From assembly GCA_039191605.1 (NCBI GenBank), contig JBCCXL010000025.1, positions 19,402-83,401 on the forward strand: DNA of 64,000 bases. Direction: 5' to 3'. The notes beneath the pieces were generated by a model, which saw only the letters and a program-made list of their open reading frames with translations, was not told where the DNA came from and made no database searches. Within the stretch, counting starts at the first letter, position 1; each line of letters opens with the position of its first letter. Of the stretch, positions 18,592-26,895 are shown in pieces. This DNA comes from JBCCXL01 sp039191605. GTDB taxonomy: Bacteria; Acidobacteriota; Thermoanaerobaculia; Multivoradales; JAHZIX01. The translations under genes were made by a program, and so were the position numbers.

Positions 18592-19494
18592 ATGAAAGAG
18601 GAGACCGCCAATTTCCTCGACGGGTCGTCGTCGTCGGCGGCGCCGGACGAGATCAGCGAAGATCCCGCCGACGAGATCAGCGAAGATCCCGGCGACGAGA
18701 TCAGCGAAGATCCCGGCGGAGAACGTGGGGAGATCACGTCGGGCAGCGAGCTGTCGCGGCTGCTGCGGGATGCTGGGCCCGAGGCGCTGCGGGATCTGCT
18801 GCGCCAGCGGGGGGAGGAGCTCACGGTGGAAGAAGCGCGGCAGGCGCTGCGCAACCCCTTCGTAGACGAGGCCCTGGTGCGCGCCTTGGTGGAGCGGCGA
18901 TCGCTTCTTTCCTCCTACGAGCTGCGCCGAGATTTGGCGGCGCATCCGAGCACCCCGAGGGTGATCGCGTCCCGCTTTTTGGGGGGACTGTATTGGGGCG
19001 ACCTGCTGAAGCTATCCCTCAGCCTGCGGGTGCCGCCGGCGGTGAGAGTGTTGGCGGAACGGGAGCTGGTGCAGCGGCTTCCCGGCTTGGCCCTCGGCGA
19101 GAAGGTGAGTCTCGCCCGGCGAGGGGCCCGACCGGTGCTTCATCAGCTGAGGAAAGAATCGCATTTTCGGGTGATCGCGGCGCTGCTGCAGAACCCTCGG
19201 TTGACGGTGGATATCGTGCAGCCCCTGGCGGGGGATCTCCAGGCTCCGCCGGAGATCCTGCGCCAGCTTGCGGAGCATCCCCGTTGGGGAGTGCGCTACC
19301 CCGTGCGCCTCGCTCTCTGTCGTAATCCACGGACGCCGCCGCAGGTCGCCCTGCGCCTGCTTCCGATGCTGAAGAAGGTCGATCTAAAAGGCTTGGCTTC
19401 CGATCGGCGCATCTCGTCGGTGCTGCGCCGTCGCGCGGCGCGATTGCTTTCGTCGACGCCTCCTCGCGGGACAGGGAGTCTCGGCGGATCCTAG
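18592..19494 (+). CDS. Helical repeat protein (HEAT/LRV-like), paralogue of the protein after RodZ
   Basis: A 300-residue cytoplasmic protein. After a short acidic head come three tandem DEISEDP units, then a series of helical repeats of about 40 residues with a conserved N-P-x-x-P turn (ALRNPFVDEALV, HPSTPRVIA, QNPRLTVDIV, RNPRTPPQVALRLL). This pattern resembles HEAT or leucine-rich-variant repeats. Its C-terminal 45 residues align clearly with the end of the protein encoded at 20599-21612, so the two are paralogues flanking rodZ. The ATG at 18592 lies just after a TAGAGT hexamer; a TTG at 18583 is an alternative start. Molecular role unknown. Confidence 0.75.
   Translation: MKEETANFLDGSSSSAAPDEISEDPADEISEDPGDEISEDPGGERGEITSGSELSRLLRDAGPEALRDLLRQRGEELTVEEARQALRNPFVDEALVRALVERRSLLSSYELRRDLAAHPSTPRVIASRFLGGLYWGDLLKLSLSLRVPPAVRVLAERELVQRLPGLALGEKVSLARRGARPVLHQLRKESHFRVIAALLQNPRLTVDIVQPLAGDLQAPPEILRQLAEHPRWGVRYPVRLALCRNPRTPPQVALRLLPMLKKVDLKGLASDRRISSVLRRRAARLLSSTPPRGTGSLGGS
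18646..18717 (+). repeat. Three in-frame 24-bp tandem repeats encoding DEISEDP(A/G)
   Basis: Units at 18646, 18670 and 18694 are nearly identical at DNA level, the first differing at one base near its end. They extend an acidic segment before the helical repeats. Near-perfect DNA identity suggests recent duplication and possible copy-number variation. Confidence 0.9.
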
Positions 19495-19711
19495 GGTGAC
19501 GCATCGGTCGCGGACGATCGGCGTAAACACGGCGGTCTGTGCAACTCTCGCAGGTCGAGTACAATAGGCGAGCTTCCGGTATGGGATCTTCGATACGATT
19601 CGTGCTTCCCGCTCCGGGCCTACCCCAGCCGCCGCGGCGGCACCCCCGTGCCCTCTTCCCGAGCCCAACCCGGTCGTCTCCTGCGAGACGGCGACCTCGG
19701 TAGCTTTTGCG

Positions 19712-20602
19712 ATGACGACCTCCAGCCGCACCACGCCCCGAACCCCACCATGGGAAGGCCCCGACAACCAGGGGATAACCTTCGGAACCTGGCTTCGCCG
19801 ACAGCGAGAGGTGCGGGAGATCGAGCTCAAAGAGATCGCCGACAGCACCAAGGTGAGCCTGCGCTATCTACAGGCCTTCGAGCAGGACCGCTTCGAGCTG
19901 CTTCCGGCTCTGGTGTTCTCTCGCGGCTTTCTGCGCCAATACGCCGAATGTGTGGGGCTGGATCCCGACGAGGTCCTGAACTCCTTCCTCTGGGCGATCA
20001 ACGCTTCTCAGCCGGAAGAGGAAGAGCCGGAGGAGGTACGCCGCCGCGAGGTCGAGGCGAATCGCTCGATTCTGATCCCGGTGCTGATCCTGGTGGTGGC
20101 CCTGGTGGCTCTGGTGGCGGGGCTCTTGATCTCCTCTGGAGACGAGGAAGAGGCAGCCGCCGAATCCCAGGAAGCGGTGGTGGAGGACTCCGCGCCGGCG
20201 ACCTCGGGACCGAATTTCGTCCCGCCGGTGCGTCAGGCGGCGGCCCCCGCTCCAGCGGTGGAGCCCCCACCTCCAGAGCCCTCGGCGCCGCTGGTGGTCA
20301 CCCTGGAGTTCACCCGGGACTGCTGGGTGGAGGCGGTGGTGCGCAACGCTCCCGAGGGGCGTGATCAGCGCATCTCCCAGACTTTCTGGCAGGGAGAATC
20401 GTTGACCCTCGAGGCGCAGCGGGCGGTGGTGCTGCGCAAGTTGGGCAACGCCGGTGGCGTGCAGGTGGAGGTCAACGGCCTTCCCTTCGAGCTCGGTGGC
20501 CGCGAGGGGCAGGTGATCAATGATCTGCGCATCGATCTGGAGACCGCCGCTGAGCTGCGGGCGGCTGATGCTGGGGCTGCTGATGCCGGAGGTGGTCCTT
20601 GA
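19712..20602 (+). CDS. rodZ: RodZ-like helix-turn-helix membrane protein
   Basis: Cell-shape protein that links MreB to the membrane. The N-terminal HTH (TFGTWLRRQREVREIELKEIADSTKVSLRYLQAFE) is typical of RodZ, followed by the FSRGFLRQYAECVGLD segment. One membrane helix lies at about residues 110-134 (ILIPVLILVVALVALVAGLLI). After a Pro-rich linker the C-terminal DUF4115-like beta domain (LEFTRDCWVEAVV ... GQVINDLRIDL) is outside the cytoplasm. Length is 296. It is the first gene of a tight operon, overlapping the next gene. MreB is not in this window. Confidence 0.87.
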   Translation: MTTSSRTTPRTPPWEGPDNQGITFGTWLRRQREVREIELKEIADSTKVSLRYLQAFEQDRFELLPALVFSRGFLRQYAECVGLDPDEVLNSFLWAINASQPEEEEPEEVRRREVEANRSILIPVLILVVALVALVAGLLISSGDEEEAAAESQEAVVEDSAPATSGPNFVPPVRQAAAPAPAVEPPPPEPSAPLVVTLEFTRDCWVEAVVRNAPEGRDQRISQTFWQGESLTLEAQRAVVLRKLGNAGGVQVEVNGLPFELGGREGQVINDLRIDLETAAELRAADAGAADAGGGP

Positions 20603-21612
20603 ACCCGACCTCGCCGCTGATTCAGCGAGTGCTCGCCGGCGCCGACCGCAACCTCCAGATGCTGGCGGCGGACGGTCTGCTGCCGGTTCCGCCGGAAGAG
20701 CTGATCCCGGTTCAGATTTTTCTCGCCCGTAGCCCCGACGTGGAGGTCTCCACCAAGGCGAAGCTGTCCTTGACGGGAACCGCGCCTCGCTTGGTCTCCA
20801 GCTACCTCAAGGAGGTGGAGGAGATCGCGCCGCTGGAATTCTTCCTGCGCACGTCGTCGGAGCCACTGATTCTGCAGACCATCCTGCAGCGACGGAATCT
20901 CCCCAACCACCTCCTCCTCGAGGTGGCGCCAAAACTGGATGGGGACCTGCAGGAAATTTTGTTGCTGAGACAGGATCAGATCATTCAGGCCCCCCAGATT
21001 TTGGATGCCCTGGAACAAAACCCTCAGCTTTCCGCCTATTCCAAGCGGCGGATCCAGGAATACCGAGAGCACCTGCTGCCGCGGGAAAAGCCAGAGAAGC
21101 CGAAAACCAAGGCCATCGAGGAGGTCACCGAAGAGGAAGTGCAGGAGGCCATCGCCGAGGTCAAGCGCACGATCCCCGCGGAAGGTGAGGAAGATGACCT
21201 CACGGGGCTCACCGAGGTGCAGATCAAGGCGTTGCCCATTCCGGTGCGTATGAAGCTCACGGTGGGCGCGAACCGCACTCTTCGCGGTATCCTGATTCGG
21301 GACGTCAACTCCACCGTGGCGATGACGTGTCTGGAGAACAACTCCTGGGCGGATACTGAGATCGAATCCGTTTGTCAGAATCGAAACACCCACGAGGAGG
21401 TCATGCTGGGGGTCAGCCGAAATCGCCAGTGGATGAGCAAGTACGCCATCGTTCAAGCCTTTGTCCGGAACCCTAGGGCCCCGGTAGGTCTTGCTATTAA
21501 ACTGCTGTCACGATTGTCCGTCCGAGACTTACGGGACCTCCGTCGAGACCGCAATGTCCCCGATCCCGTCCGCCAGACGGCGAATCGGCTGTATAGAATC
21601 AAAGTAAGATAG
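20599..21612 (+). CDS. Helical repeat protein in the rodZ operon
   Basis: A 337-residue protein starting at TTG overlapping the rodZ stop. The N-terminal half contains helical units (PVQIFLARSPDVEVSTKAKLSL, DLQEILLLRQDQIIQ), then a Lys/Glu-rich hinge around residues 160-200, then further N-P-x-x-P type repeats (NRTLRGILIRDVN, VQAFVRNPRAPVGLAIKLL). The ending matches the protein at 18592-19494. No enzymatic motif is seen. The repeat surface suggests a protein-binding scaffold, perhaps with RodZ, which is inference from the operon. Confidence 0.75.
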   Translation: MNPTSPLIQRVLAGADRNLQMLAADGLLPVPPEELIPVQIFLARSPDVEVSTKAKLSLTGTAPRLVSSYLKEVEEIAPLEFFLRTSSEPLILQTILQRRNLPNHLLLEVAPKLDGDLQEILLLRQDQIIQAPQILDALEQNPQLSAYSKRRIQEYREHLLPREKPEKPKTKAIEEVTEEEVQEAIAEVKRTIPAEGEEDDLTGLTEVQIKALPIPVRMKLTVGANRTLRGILIRDVNSTVAMTCLENNSWADTEIESVCQNRNTHEEVMLGVSRNRQWMSKYAIVQAFVRNPRAPVGLAIKLLSRLSVRDLRDLRRDRNVPDPVRQTANRLYRIKVR

Positions 21613-21622
21613 GAAGCGTCCG

Positions 21623-22270
21623 ATGGCGACGAACTACTACTCCATTCTCGGCGTGCCGCAGAACGCGACGAGGGACCAGGTACGTTCGCGGTTCTTGGAG
21701 TTGGCCCGTCAGCTACACCCGGACCGCTTCCGCGGTGATGCCAAGCGCCAAGCAGAAATCGATTTTCAAGAGATCACTGAGGCGTTCAACATTCTCTCCA
21801 ACCCCCAGCGCCGCCGAGACCACGATCGTGAGCTGGCGCGACCGCAGGCGGAAGATGAGCAGGATGACGCGAAGCAGGCAGCAAAGGTTTATATGCAACG
21901 AGGCGTCAAGTCCTATCGCGAGGGCAACTATTCCGCGGCTGCCGACAGCTTTGATCGCGCTACCAAGGAAAATCCGGAGGATCCCAAGACCTGGTTCCAC
22001 CTCGCTTTGGCCTGTAGCCGCCTGCCGAGATTCCGGCAGCGGGGCCTCGAGGCGATCACGGAGGCCTGTCGTCGGGACGCGATGAACGCGAAATACCACA
22101 AGCTTGCGGGGCGCATGTATGCCGAGGCGGGGAGCGTCGAGGATGCGGAACGGGCCTATAACCGGGCGCTGCAATGGGGAGGCGAGGATGCCTCCGTGCG
22201 CTCGGCCCTCGACGAGCTGAAGAAGAAATCGAAGCGTGGTGGCCTCTCCTCGCTCTTCGGCAGGTCTTGA
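21623..22270 (+). CDS. J-domain protein with TPR repeats
   Basis: A 215-residue protein. Residues 1-70 form a J domain with the HPD motif (QLHPDRF) needed to stimulate Hsp70 ATPase. Residues ~85-200 hold about three TPR units (AKVYMQRGVKSYREGNYSAAADSFDRA, PKTWFHLALACSR, AEAGSVEDAERAYNRAL). The zinc-finger and C-terminal substrate domains of DnaJ are absent, so this is a type III J protein that brings Hsp70 to a specific partner. It starts 10 nt after the previous gene. Confidence 0.88.
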   Translation: MATNYYSILGVPQNATRDQVRSRFLELARQLHPDRFRGDAKRQAEIDFQEITEAFNILSNPQRRRDHDRELARPQAEDEQDDAKQAAKVYMQRGVKSYREGNYSAAADSFDRATKENPEDPKTWFHLALACSRLPRFRQRGLEAITEACRRDAMNAKYHKLAGRMYAEAGSVEDAERAYNRALQWGGEDASVRSALDELKKKSKRGGLSSLFGRS

Positions 22271-22272
22271 TC

Positions 22273-23049
22273 ATGCTGCGTATCCGAGCCTGCGGACTGA
22301 CGGACATCGGTCTCGCCCGAGCCCACAACGAAGATTGCTTCGGCATTGATGCCGAGAACCAGCTGGCGGTGGTCGCCGACGGCATGGGGGGGCACAGCCA
22401 CGGGGAGGTGGCCTCCCGCATCGCGGTGGAGTCGATCCAGGAATTCGTTGGCACCCGGGTGACCCGGGCGAGCTTCAACGGAGCGCGGCCGGAAGGCAGC
22501 CATAGCGGTTTGCGGCAGCACTCCCGGGTGCTGCGGGATGCCGTACGCTCCGCCCACCACCGGGTGCTCGGGGCGATTCGTGAAGACGGCTCCCTCTACG
22601 GCATGGGCACCACCGTGGTCGGCTTTCTGCTGCGGGAAGACGTCGCCGCCGTCGCCCACGTCGGGGATAGCCGGGTGTATCGTCTGCGGGGTGGAGACAT
22701 GGAGCTGCTGACCCAGGATCACACCTGGGTCAACGAGCAGGTGATGGCGGGCTTTCTCTCCCCAGAGCAGGCGCGGGTGCATCCCTTAAAGAACGTGATC
22801 ACCCGCGCCCTCGGCGGCGAGTCGGACGTGCAGGTGGATGTCCGAGAGCTGCGCGCCCGCGCCGGGGATGTCTACCTGCTGTGCTCCGATGGCCTGACCA
22901 CGATGATGCAGGATCCCGAGATTCTCGCCGAGGTGACGCGCTCCGGGCGCTCCCTCGAGCAGGTCTGTCGCGGCCTGATTCAGGAAGCGAATTCCCGCGG
23001 TGGGCTGGATAACATCACCGTGATTCTGCTGGCCATCGAGGAAGTCTGA
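22273..23049 (+). CDS. PP2C-type serine/threonine protein phosphatase
   Basis: A 258-residue PPM/PP2C phosphatase. Metal-binding and catalytic motifs are present: GLARAHNEDCF, VVADGMGGH, GTTVVGFLL, AHVGDSRVYRL, LCSDGLT and the final GGLDNITVIL. The ATG at 22273 is chosen because the family begins here, 2 nt after the J-domain gene stop; the longer frame would overlap that gene. It probably reverses Ser/Thr kinase signals. No kinase gene is in the operon, which suggests the target kinase lies elsewhere. Confidence 0.92.
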   Translation: MLRIRACGLTDIGLARAHNEDCFGIDAENQLAVVADGMGGHSHGEVASRIAVESIQEFVGTRVTRASFNGARPEGSHSGLRQHSRVLRDAVRSAHHRVLGAIREDGSLYGMGTTVVGFLLREDVAAVAHVGDSRVYRLRGGDMELLTQDHTWVNEQVMAGFLSPEQARVHPLKNVITRALGGESDVQVDVRELRARAGDVYLLCSDGLTTMMQDPEILAEVTRSGRSLEQVCRGLIQEANSRGGLDNITVILLAIEEV

Positions 23050-23166
23050 GAGATCCCAATCTAGGGATGCCTCCCGTCTCGAGGCTTTCCTCCCAGGAGC
23101 TCCCCCGGATCGGGACGAGCCGAAGGATCCTCGATCGGTGCGGAACCCTCAGTCCCTGAAGAGCCC

Positions 23167-24333
23167 TCAATCTCCGAATAGATAGCCGTCGCGGGCGGTG
23201 ATCTCGAATTCCGGGTTAGTCGCCTCCACCTCGACCTCCTGATAGCCGCTCTTATCCGCTGGATGACGGCTCTGGTAGCTCAGCAGGTAATAGCCATTAT
23301 TGGCCTTGGAGACCCTGCTGAGGGCGGTGCGGAAGGTGGAGTGGTTGAAGAGATACTCACCACCGGTGGCGTTGGCGAAATGGTTGAGGCTGCCGGCCAT
23401 GGTGTGGCGCACGTTGGGCAGGCTGAGGTCGATGGCGTAGGTCGCGATGTTGCTGTCGTTGAGGTGGCGGATGGTGGGCTCGGTGTAGCGGGCATCGGGC
23501 TGGTAACCGCCGAAGGTGTCGACACGACCGAAGCCGAGGGAGAAGAGCAGGAGGTTCTTGCGTCCAGGGGTGCTGCCGGCGGCCTTGGCGAGCTCCTGGA
23601 GCCCTTCGTAGATGGTTTCCGTGCTGTCTCCTAGGGCCTCTCCTTGGGGTAGGTGAGCGGCGAGGCTGGGGATTCCTCGATCTCCCTCGTCCCCGATTCG
23701 CGACGGCCAATTCTCGCCTCCGGCGCTGCGCACGGCGCGGTCGATGGCTCCCTCCAGTAGCTCCTGATCCTGAGTGAAGTCCTGGTGCAGGCGCAGCTTG
23801 ACGTCATAGCTCAACACCGCGACCCAGTCGCCGGGCTGGAGATCCTGCTGCACCCAATCTTTGGAGTATTTGCCCGCCTGGAGCTGACGCTGGACGATGC
23901 CCGGAGCCTCTCCGGCCTTGCGCCGCTGGTCTTCGAAGAGCAGGATGAAGTAGCGGTCCCGGGGCTGGCGATCGAGATCGCTGCCCCGCGCCTCGAGGCT
24001 GGCCCCGAGATTGGCCTCGGCCTCGCCGCCGGGCTGTGCTTCCAGCAGGCGGTGGCTGTAGAAGACGACGGAGTCCAGGGCCACCAGGTCGCCGTCCTCG
24101 CTGACCCGGAAATCCTCGGGACCAAGGCCGACGACGACATTGCCGGCCTCGTCGGTGACCTGCACGTCCAGCAGCACCTCGGTGACCTCTACGGCGTCCT
24201 CGAAGGTGGCCTCCTGCTGCGCGGCGAGGGGAAGGGCCACCAGCCCTAGGAGCAGAGCCAGCAGGGCGCAGAGACTGCCTCTGCGAAGGGTGCTGGGAGA
24301 CGAGGCGGAAGGGGCATGAAGGGGAGAGGGCAT
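23167..24333 (-). CDS. Exported VWFA-domain protein of the Acidobacteria-associated type
   Basis: A 388-residue secreted protein. GGAGGT is 4 nt before the ATG at 24333, so the longer frame is rejected. A signal peptide (LCALLALLLGLVALPLAAQQ) is followed by a beta-domain of the pattern EVTEVLLDVQVTDEAGNVVVGLGPEDFRVSEDG and a VWA-like fold (YFILLFEDQRR ... WVAVLSYDVKLRLHQDFT ... GRKNLLLFSLGFGR). The ending NNGYYLLSYQSRHP matches proteins annotated as VWFA-related in Acidobacteria (TIGR03436, from memory). The classical MIDAS DxSxS is replaced by FEDQRRK. Role unknown, probably surface adhesion or regulation. Confidence 0.82.
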   Translation of the reverse strand: MPSPLHAPSASSPSTLRRGSLCALLALLLGLVALPLAAQQEATFEDAVEVTEVLLDVQVTDEAGNVVVGLGPEDFRVSEDGDLVALDSVVFYSHRLLEAQPGGEAEANLGASLEARGSDLDRQPRDRYFILLFEDQRRKAGEAPGIVQRQLQAGKYSKDWVQQDLQPGDWVAVLSYDVKLRLHQDFTQDQELLEGAIDRAVRSAGGENWPSRIGDEGDRGIPSLAAHLPQGEALGDSTETIYEGLQELAKAAGSTPGRKNLLLFSLGFGRVDTFGGYQPDARYTEPTIRHLNDSNIATYAIDLSLPNVRHTMAGSLNHFANATGGEYLFNHSTFRTALSRVSKANNGYYLLSYQSRHPADKSGYQEVEVEATNPEFEITARDGYLFGD

Positions 24334-24717
24334 GGGGACCTCCAAAACGAGCGAGGGTACGGGGAGCGGGGACTTGGGAAGCTGGTTCATTGGAGCTGGT
24401 TCAATCGGAGCCTGAGCTGCTCCGCTCATTTGCAACAATCAGAGAAGAGCAAAATGGTTGCCAGCTTGTTCAAATCTGCCTGATGATTCGGCCGCCGCCG
24501 GGATTAGGGCCGCTAACGATCCTCTCGTGCTGGAAATCGAGCGTTCAGCGGGATGATCTGGGCACTGGCGGCGCCTCGCTAGCCTGTCGAGAGCGGCTCG
24601 CTCCGCGGCAGCTGCCCCCGGCGGGGGACGGCGGTGTCCTTCCCGGGGGGCATCTGTCTTGAGGATCAGGACACGGGGTTTAGGGGCGGAGGGTGGCGAG
24701 GTCGGCTAGCGGACGAC
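24334..24717. other. Spacer between VWFA gene and fadJ
   Basis: About 380 bases, no credible gene. A short GC hairpin CCCCC-ggc-GGGGG lies at 24615-24627, followed by further GC-rich sequence; it may help end transcription of the fadD-fadJ operon but lacks a T-run in that direction. The VWFA gene promoter should lie in the AT-richer part around 24420-24480. Confidence 0.45.
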
Positions 24718-26895
24718 TCAGGTCGAGCTCGTCTCCTGGCTGTAGGAGTAGAAGCCGCCCGCGTCGGCCAGTTGCCGCAGCGCCGCGGACGGCGCGAAGC
24801 GAGGCCCGACGGATTGCGCTAGGCGCTCCAGCACCCGAACGATCTCGTCGATCCCCTGCTCGTCCGCCCAGCGGCAGAGGCCGCCGCGGAAGGGAGGAAA
24901 GCCGGCGCCGGTGAGCAGGGCGAAGTCGATATCTTCGGGGCAGCTGACCACTCGCTCCACCAGGCAGCGGGCGGCCTCGTTGACCATCGGGAGAGTGACA
25001 CGATCGCAGGCCACCAGCGGCTCCTTTAAGGAGCGGCGCTGGCCGCTGTCGAGGAGCGGGTAGAGATCCGAGTTCGGGGTGCGGCGGCCTTCTTCGCAGC
25101 GGTAATAGCCGATTCCGGTCTTGGTGCCCAGCCAGCGCCGCTGCAGGAAGATCTCCTCCAGCTCCCACGGCGGCAGCGCGAAGCGGCCAGGGAAGGCGCG
25201 CTGCAGGGTGGTGACGACATCGATGGCGAGATCGATGCCGACTCGATCGATCAGGGCCAGGGGGCCCATCGGCAGGCCCCAGCTCTCCAGGGCGTGGTCG
25301 ATATCGTCGATGCGATAACCCTCCGCCAGCAGGCAGAGGGCCTCGGTCATAGCGAAGGAGAGGATTCGATTGACCAAAAAGCCCGGGCTGTCCTTCACCG
25401 CCACCGGGCGCTTGCCGAGGCGCAGAGCGAAGGCGCGGGCGATTTCCAGACTCGCCGGTGAGGTCTTCTCGCCGGCTACCAGCTCCACCAGGGGGAGCCG
25501 TCCCGGCGGGTTGAAGAAGTGTAGGCCCACCAGGCGCTGAGGGTGCCGGAGACCGCGGGCGAGGTCGTTCACCGAGAGCGAGGAAGTGTTGGTGGCAAAC
25601 ACGGTGTTCGGCCTCACCTCTTCCTCCAGGCGCTGGAGCAGCCTTCGCTTCGACTCCAGATTCTCGGTGATCGCTTCCACCACCAGATCCACGCCGTGGA
25701 AGCCGGTGGTGTCGAGACAGGGCTGGAGACGAGTGAGGGCAGCGCGGCTCTCGGTGCGGCTCAGCCGTCGCCGCTTGACCCGATTGTGGAGCACTCGGGA
25801 GGCGTTGCGCAGGGCAGCGATGGAGGATTCAGGATCGGTATCCAGCAGGCGCACCGGGAGGCCTCCCTGGATCGCCACCAGCTGCGCGATCTCCGAGCCC
25901 ATCACACCCGCTCCCACCACCGCTATTCGGCTCAAATGGACGTTGCTGGGGGGCTGGTCTTTGGCCCTCTGGTGAAGCTGGAAGACGTGCTGCAGATTGG
26001 CCGCTACGGTACCGGTGGCGAGCTCGCCGAGGGCTCGGGCCTCGGCCTCAAGACCAGCCTCCTTGCCCTGCTCGAGGCCGACCTTCACCACCTCGATGGT
26101 GCGGGCGGGGGCGGGGTAGCGGCCGTCGGTCTTGGCGAGGGTGCGGCGGCGCGCCTGGTCGAAGACGATGCGGCGGCCGAGGGGGTTGTCCTGCAGCATT
26201 TCCCGAAGGTCCAGCTCGGCGGCGGCCTCTATTTGTCCCGCCATCACCGCTCGGGCAAATCGATGGACGTGACGCAGGAAGCCCGCGGTCGGCACCAGCT
26301 CGTCCACCAGGCCGAGTCGCCGCGCCCGCGGGGCGTCGACGCTCTTCCCGGTGAGCATCAGCTGCAGCGCTTCCGCCAGGCCGATGCGCCGCGGCAGGCG
26401 AACGGTACAGCCCCAGGCCGGCAGGATGCCGAGGCGAACTTCCGGCAGGCCGAGGCGTAGGGAGTTCTCGGCGGCCACCCGATAGGTGCAGGATAGGGCC
26501 AGCTCCATGCCGCCGCCGACACAGACTCCGCGCAGGGCGGCGACGGTGGGGAAGGGGAGCGCTTCCCAGGCGGAGAACAGCCGCTGGCCGAAGCGGGCAC
26601 CCTCTTGGGCCTTCCGCTGCGCGACCTCCCGCTGTTGGCGACCGCCGGGCACATCATTGCCGAGGGCCCGAATCATCGAGATGTCGGCGCCGTGGCAGAA
26701 GGACTTTGCCTTGGCGGAGAGCACCACCAGGCAGCGAATGTCGGAGCGCTGGCGAAGCACCTCGACCCAGTTGGCGAGGCTTTGAAGGGCGTCCTGGGTG
26801 AACAGGTTGACGGAGCGTCGGGGCTGGTTGAAGGTCAGGGTCGCCAGCCCTTCGGCGCCGACTTCGAGACCGAAGGCCTCCTCCGTCGAGCTCAG
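24718..26895 (-). CDS. fadJ: Fatty-acid oxidation multifunctional protein (enoyl-CoA hydratase / 3-hydroxyacyl-CoA dehydrogenase)
   Basis: Two-domain beta-oxidation enzyme. The N-terminal crotonase domain (SFCHGADISMI, GGGMELALSC, LGLPEVRLGILPAWG) hydrates enoyl-CoA. The C-terminal part has an NAD Rossmann motif (AVVGAGVMGSEIAQL) and two 3-hydroxyacyl-CoA dehydrogenase helical domains (GLHFFNPPGRLPLVELVAG, LVNRILSF). The first ATG/GTG/TTG in frame is GTG at 26760, which would remove the first strands of the crotonase fold. The frame continues upstream to a CTG at 26895 overlapping the fadD stop (CTGA), 7 nt after GAGGAGG. This gives 725 residues, close to E. coli FadJ (714). The thiolase is not nearby. 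Confidence 0.85.
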   Translation of the reverse strand: MSSTEEAFGLEVGAEGLATLTFNQPRRSVNLFTQDALQSLANWVEVLRQRSDIRCLVVLSAKAKSFCHGADISMIRALGNDVPGGRQQREVAQRKAQEGARFGQRLFSAWEALPFPTVAALRGVCVGGGMELALSCTYRVAAENSLRLGLPEVRLGILPAWGCTVRLPRRIGLAEALQLMLTGKSVDAPRARRLGLVDELVPTAGFLRHVHRFARAVMAGQIEAAAELDLREMLQDNPLGRRIVFDQARRRTLAKTDGRYPAPARTIEVVKVGLEQGKEAGLEAEARALGELATGTVAANLQHVFQLHQRAKDQPPSNVHLSRIAVVGAGVMGSEIAQLVAIQGGLPVRLLDTDPESSIAALRNASRVLHNRVKRRRLSRTESRAALTRLQPCLDTTGFHGVDLVVEAITENLESKRRLLQRLEEEVRPNTVFATNTSSLSVNDLARGLRHPQRLVGLHFFNPPGRLPLVELVAGEKTSPASLEIARAFALRLGKRPVAVKDSPGFLVNRILSFAMTEALCLLAEGYRIDDIDHALESWGLPMGPLALIDRVGIDLAIDVVTTLQRAFPGRFALPPWELEEIFLQRRWLGTKTGIGYYRCEEGRRTPNSDLYPLLDSGQRRSLKEPLVACDRVTLPMVNEAARCLVERVVSCPEDIDFALLTGAGFPPFRGGLCRWADEQGIDEIVRVLERLAQSVGPRFAPSAALRQLADAGGFYSYSQETSST

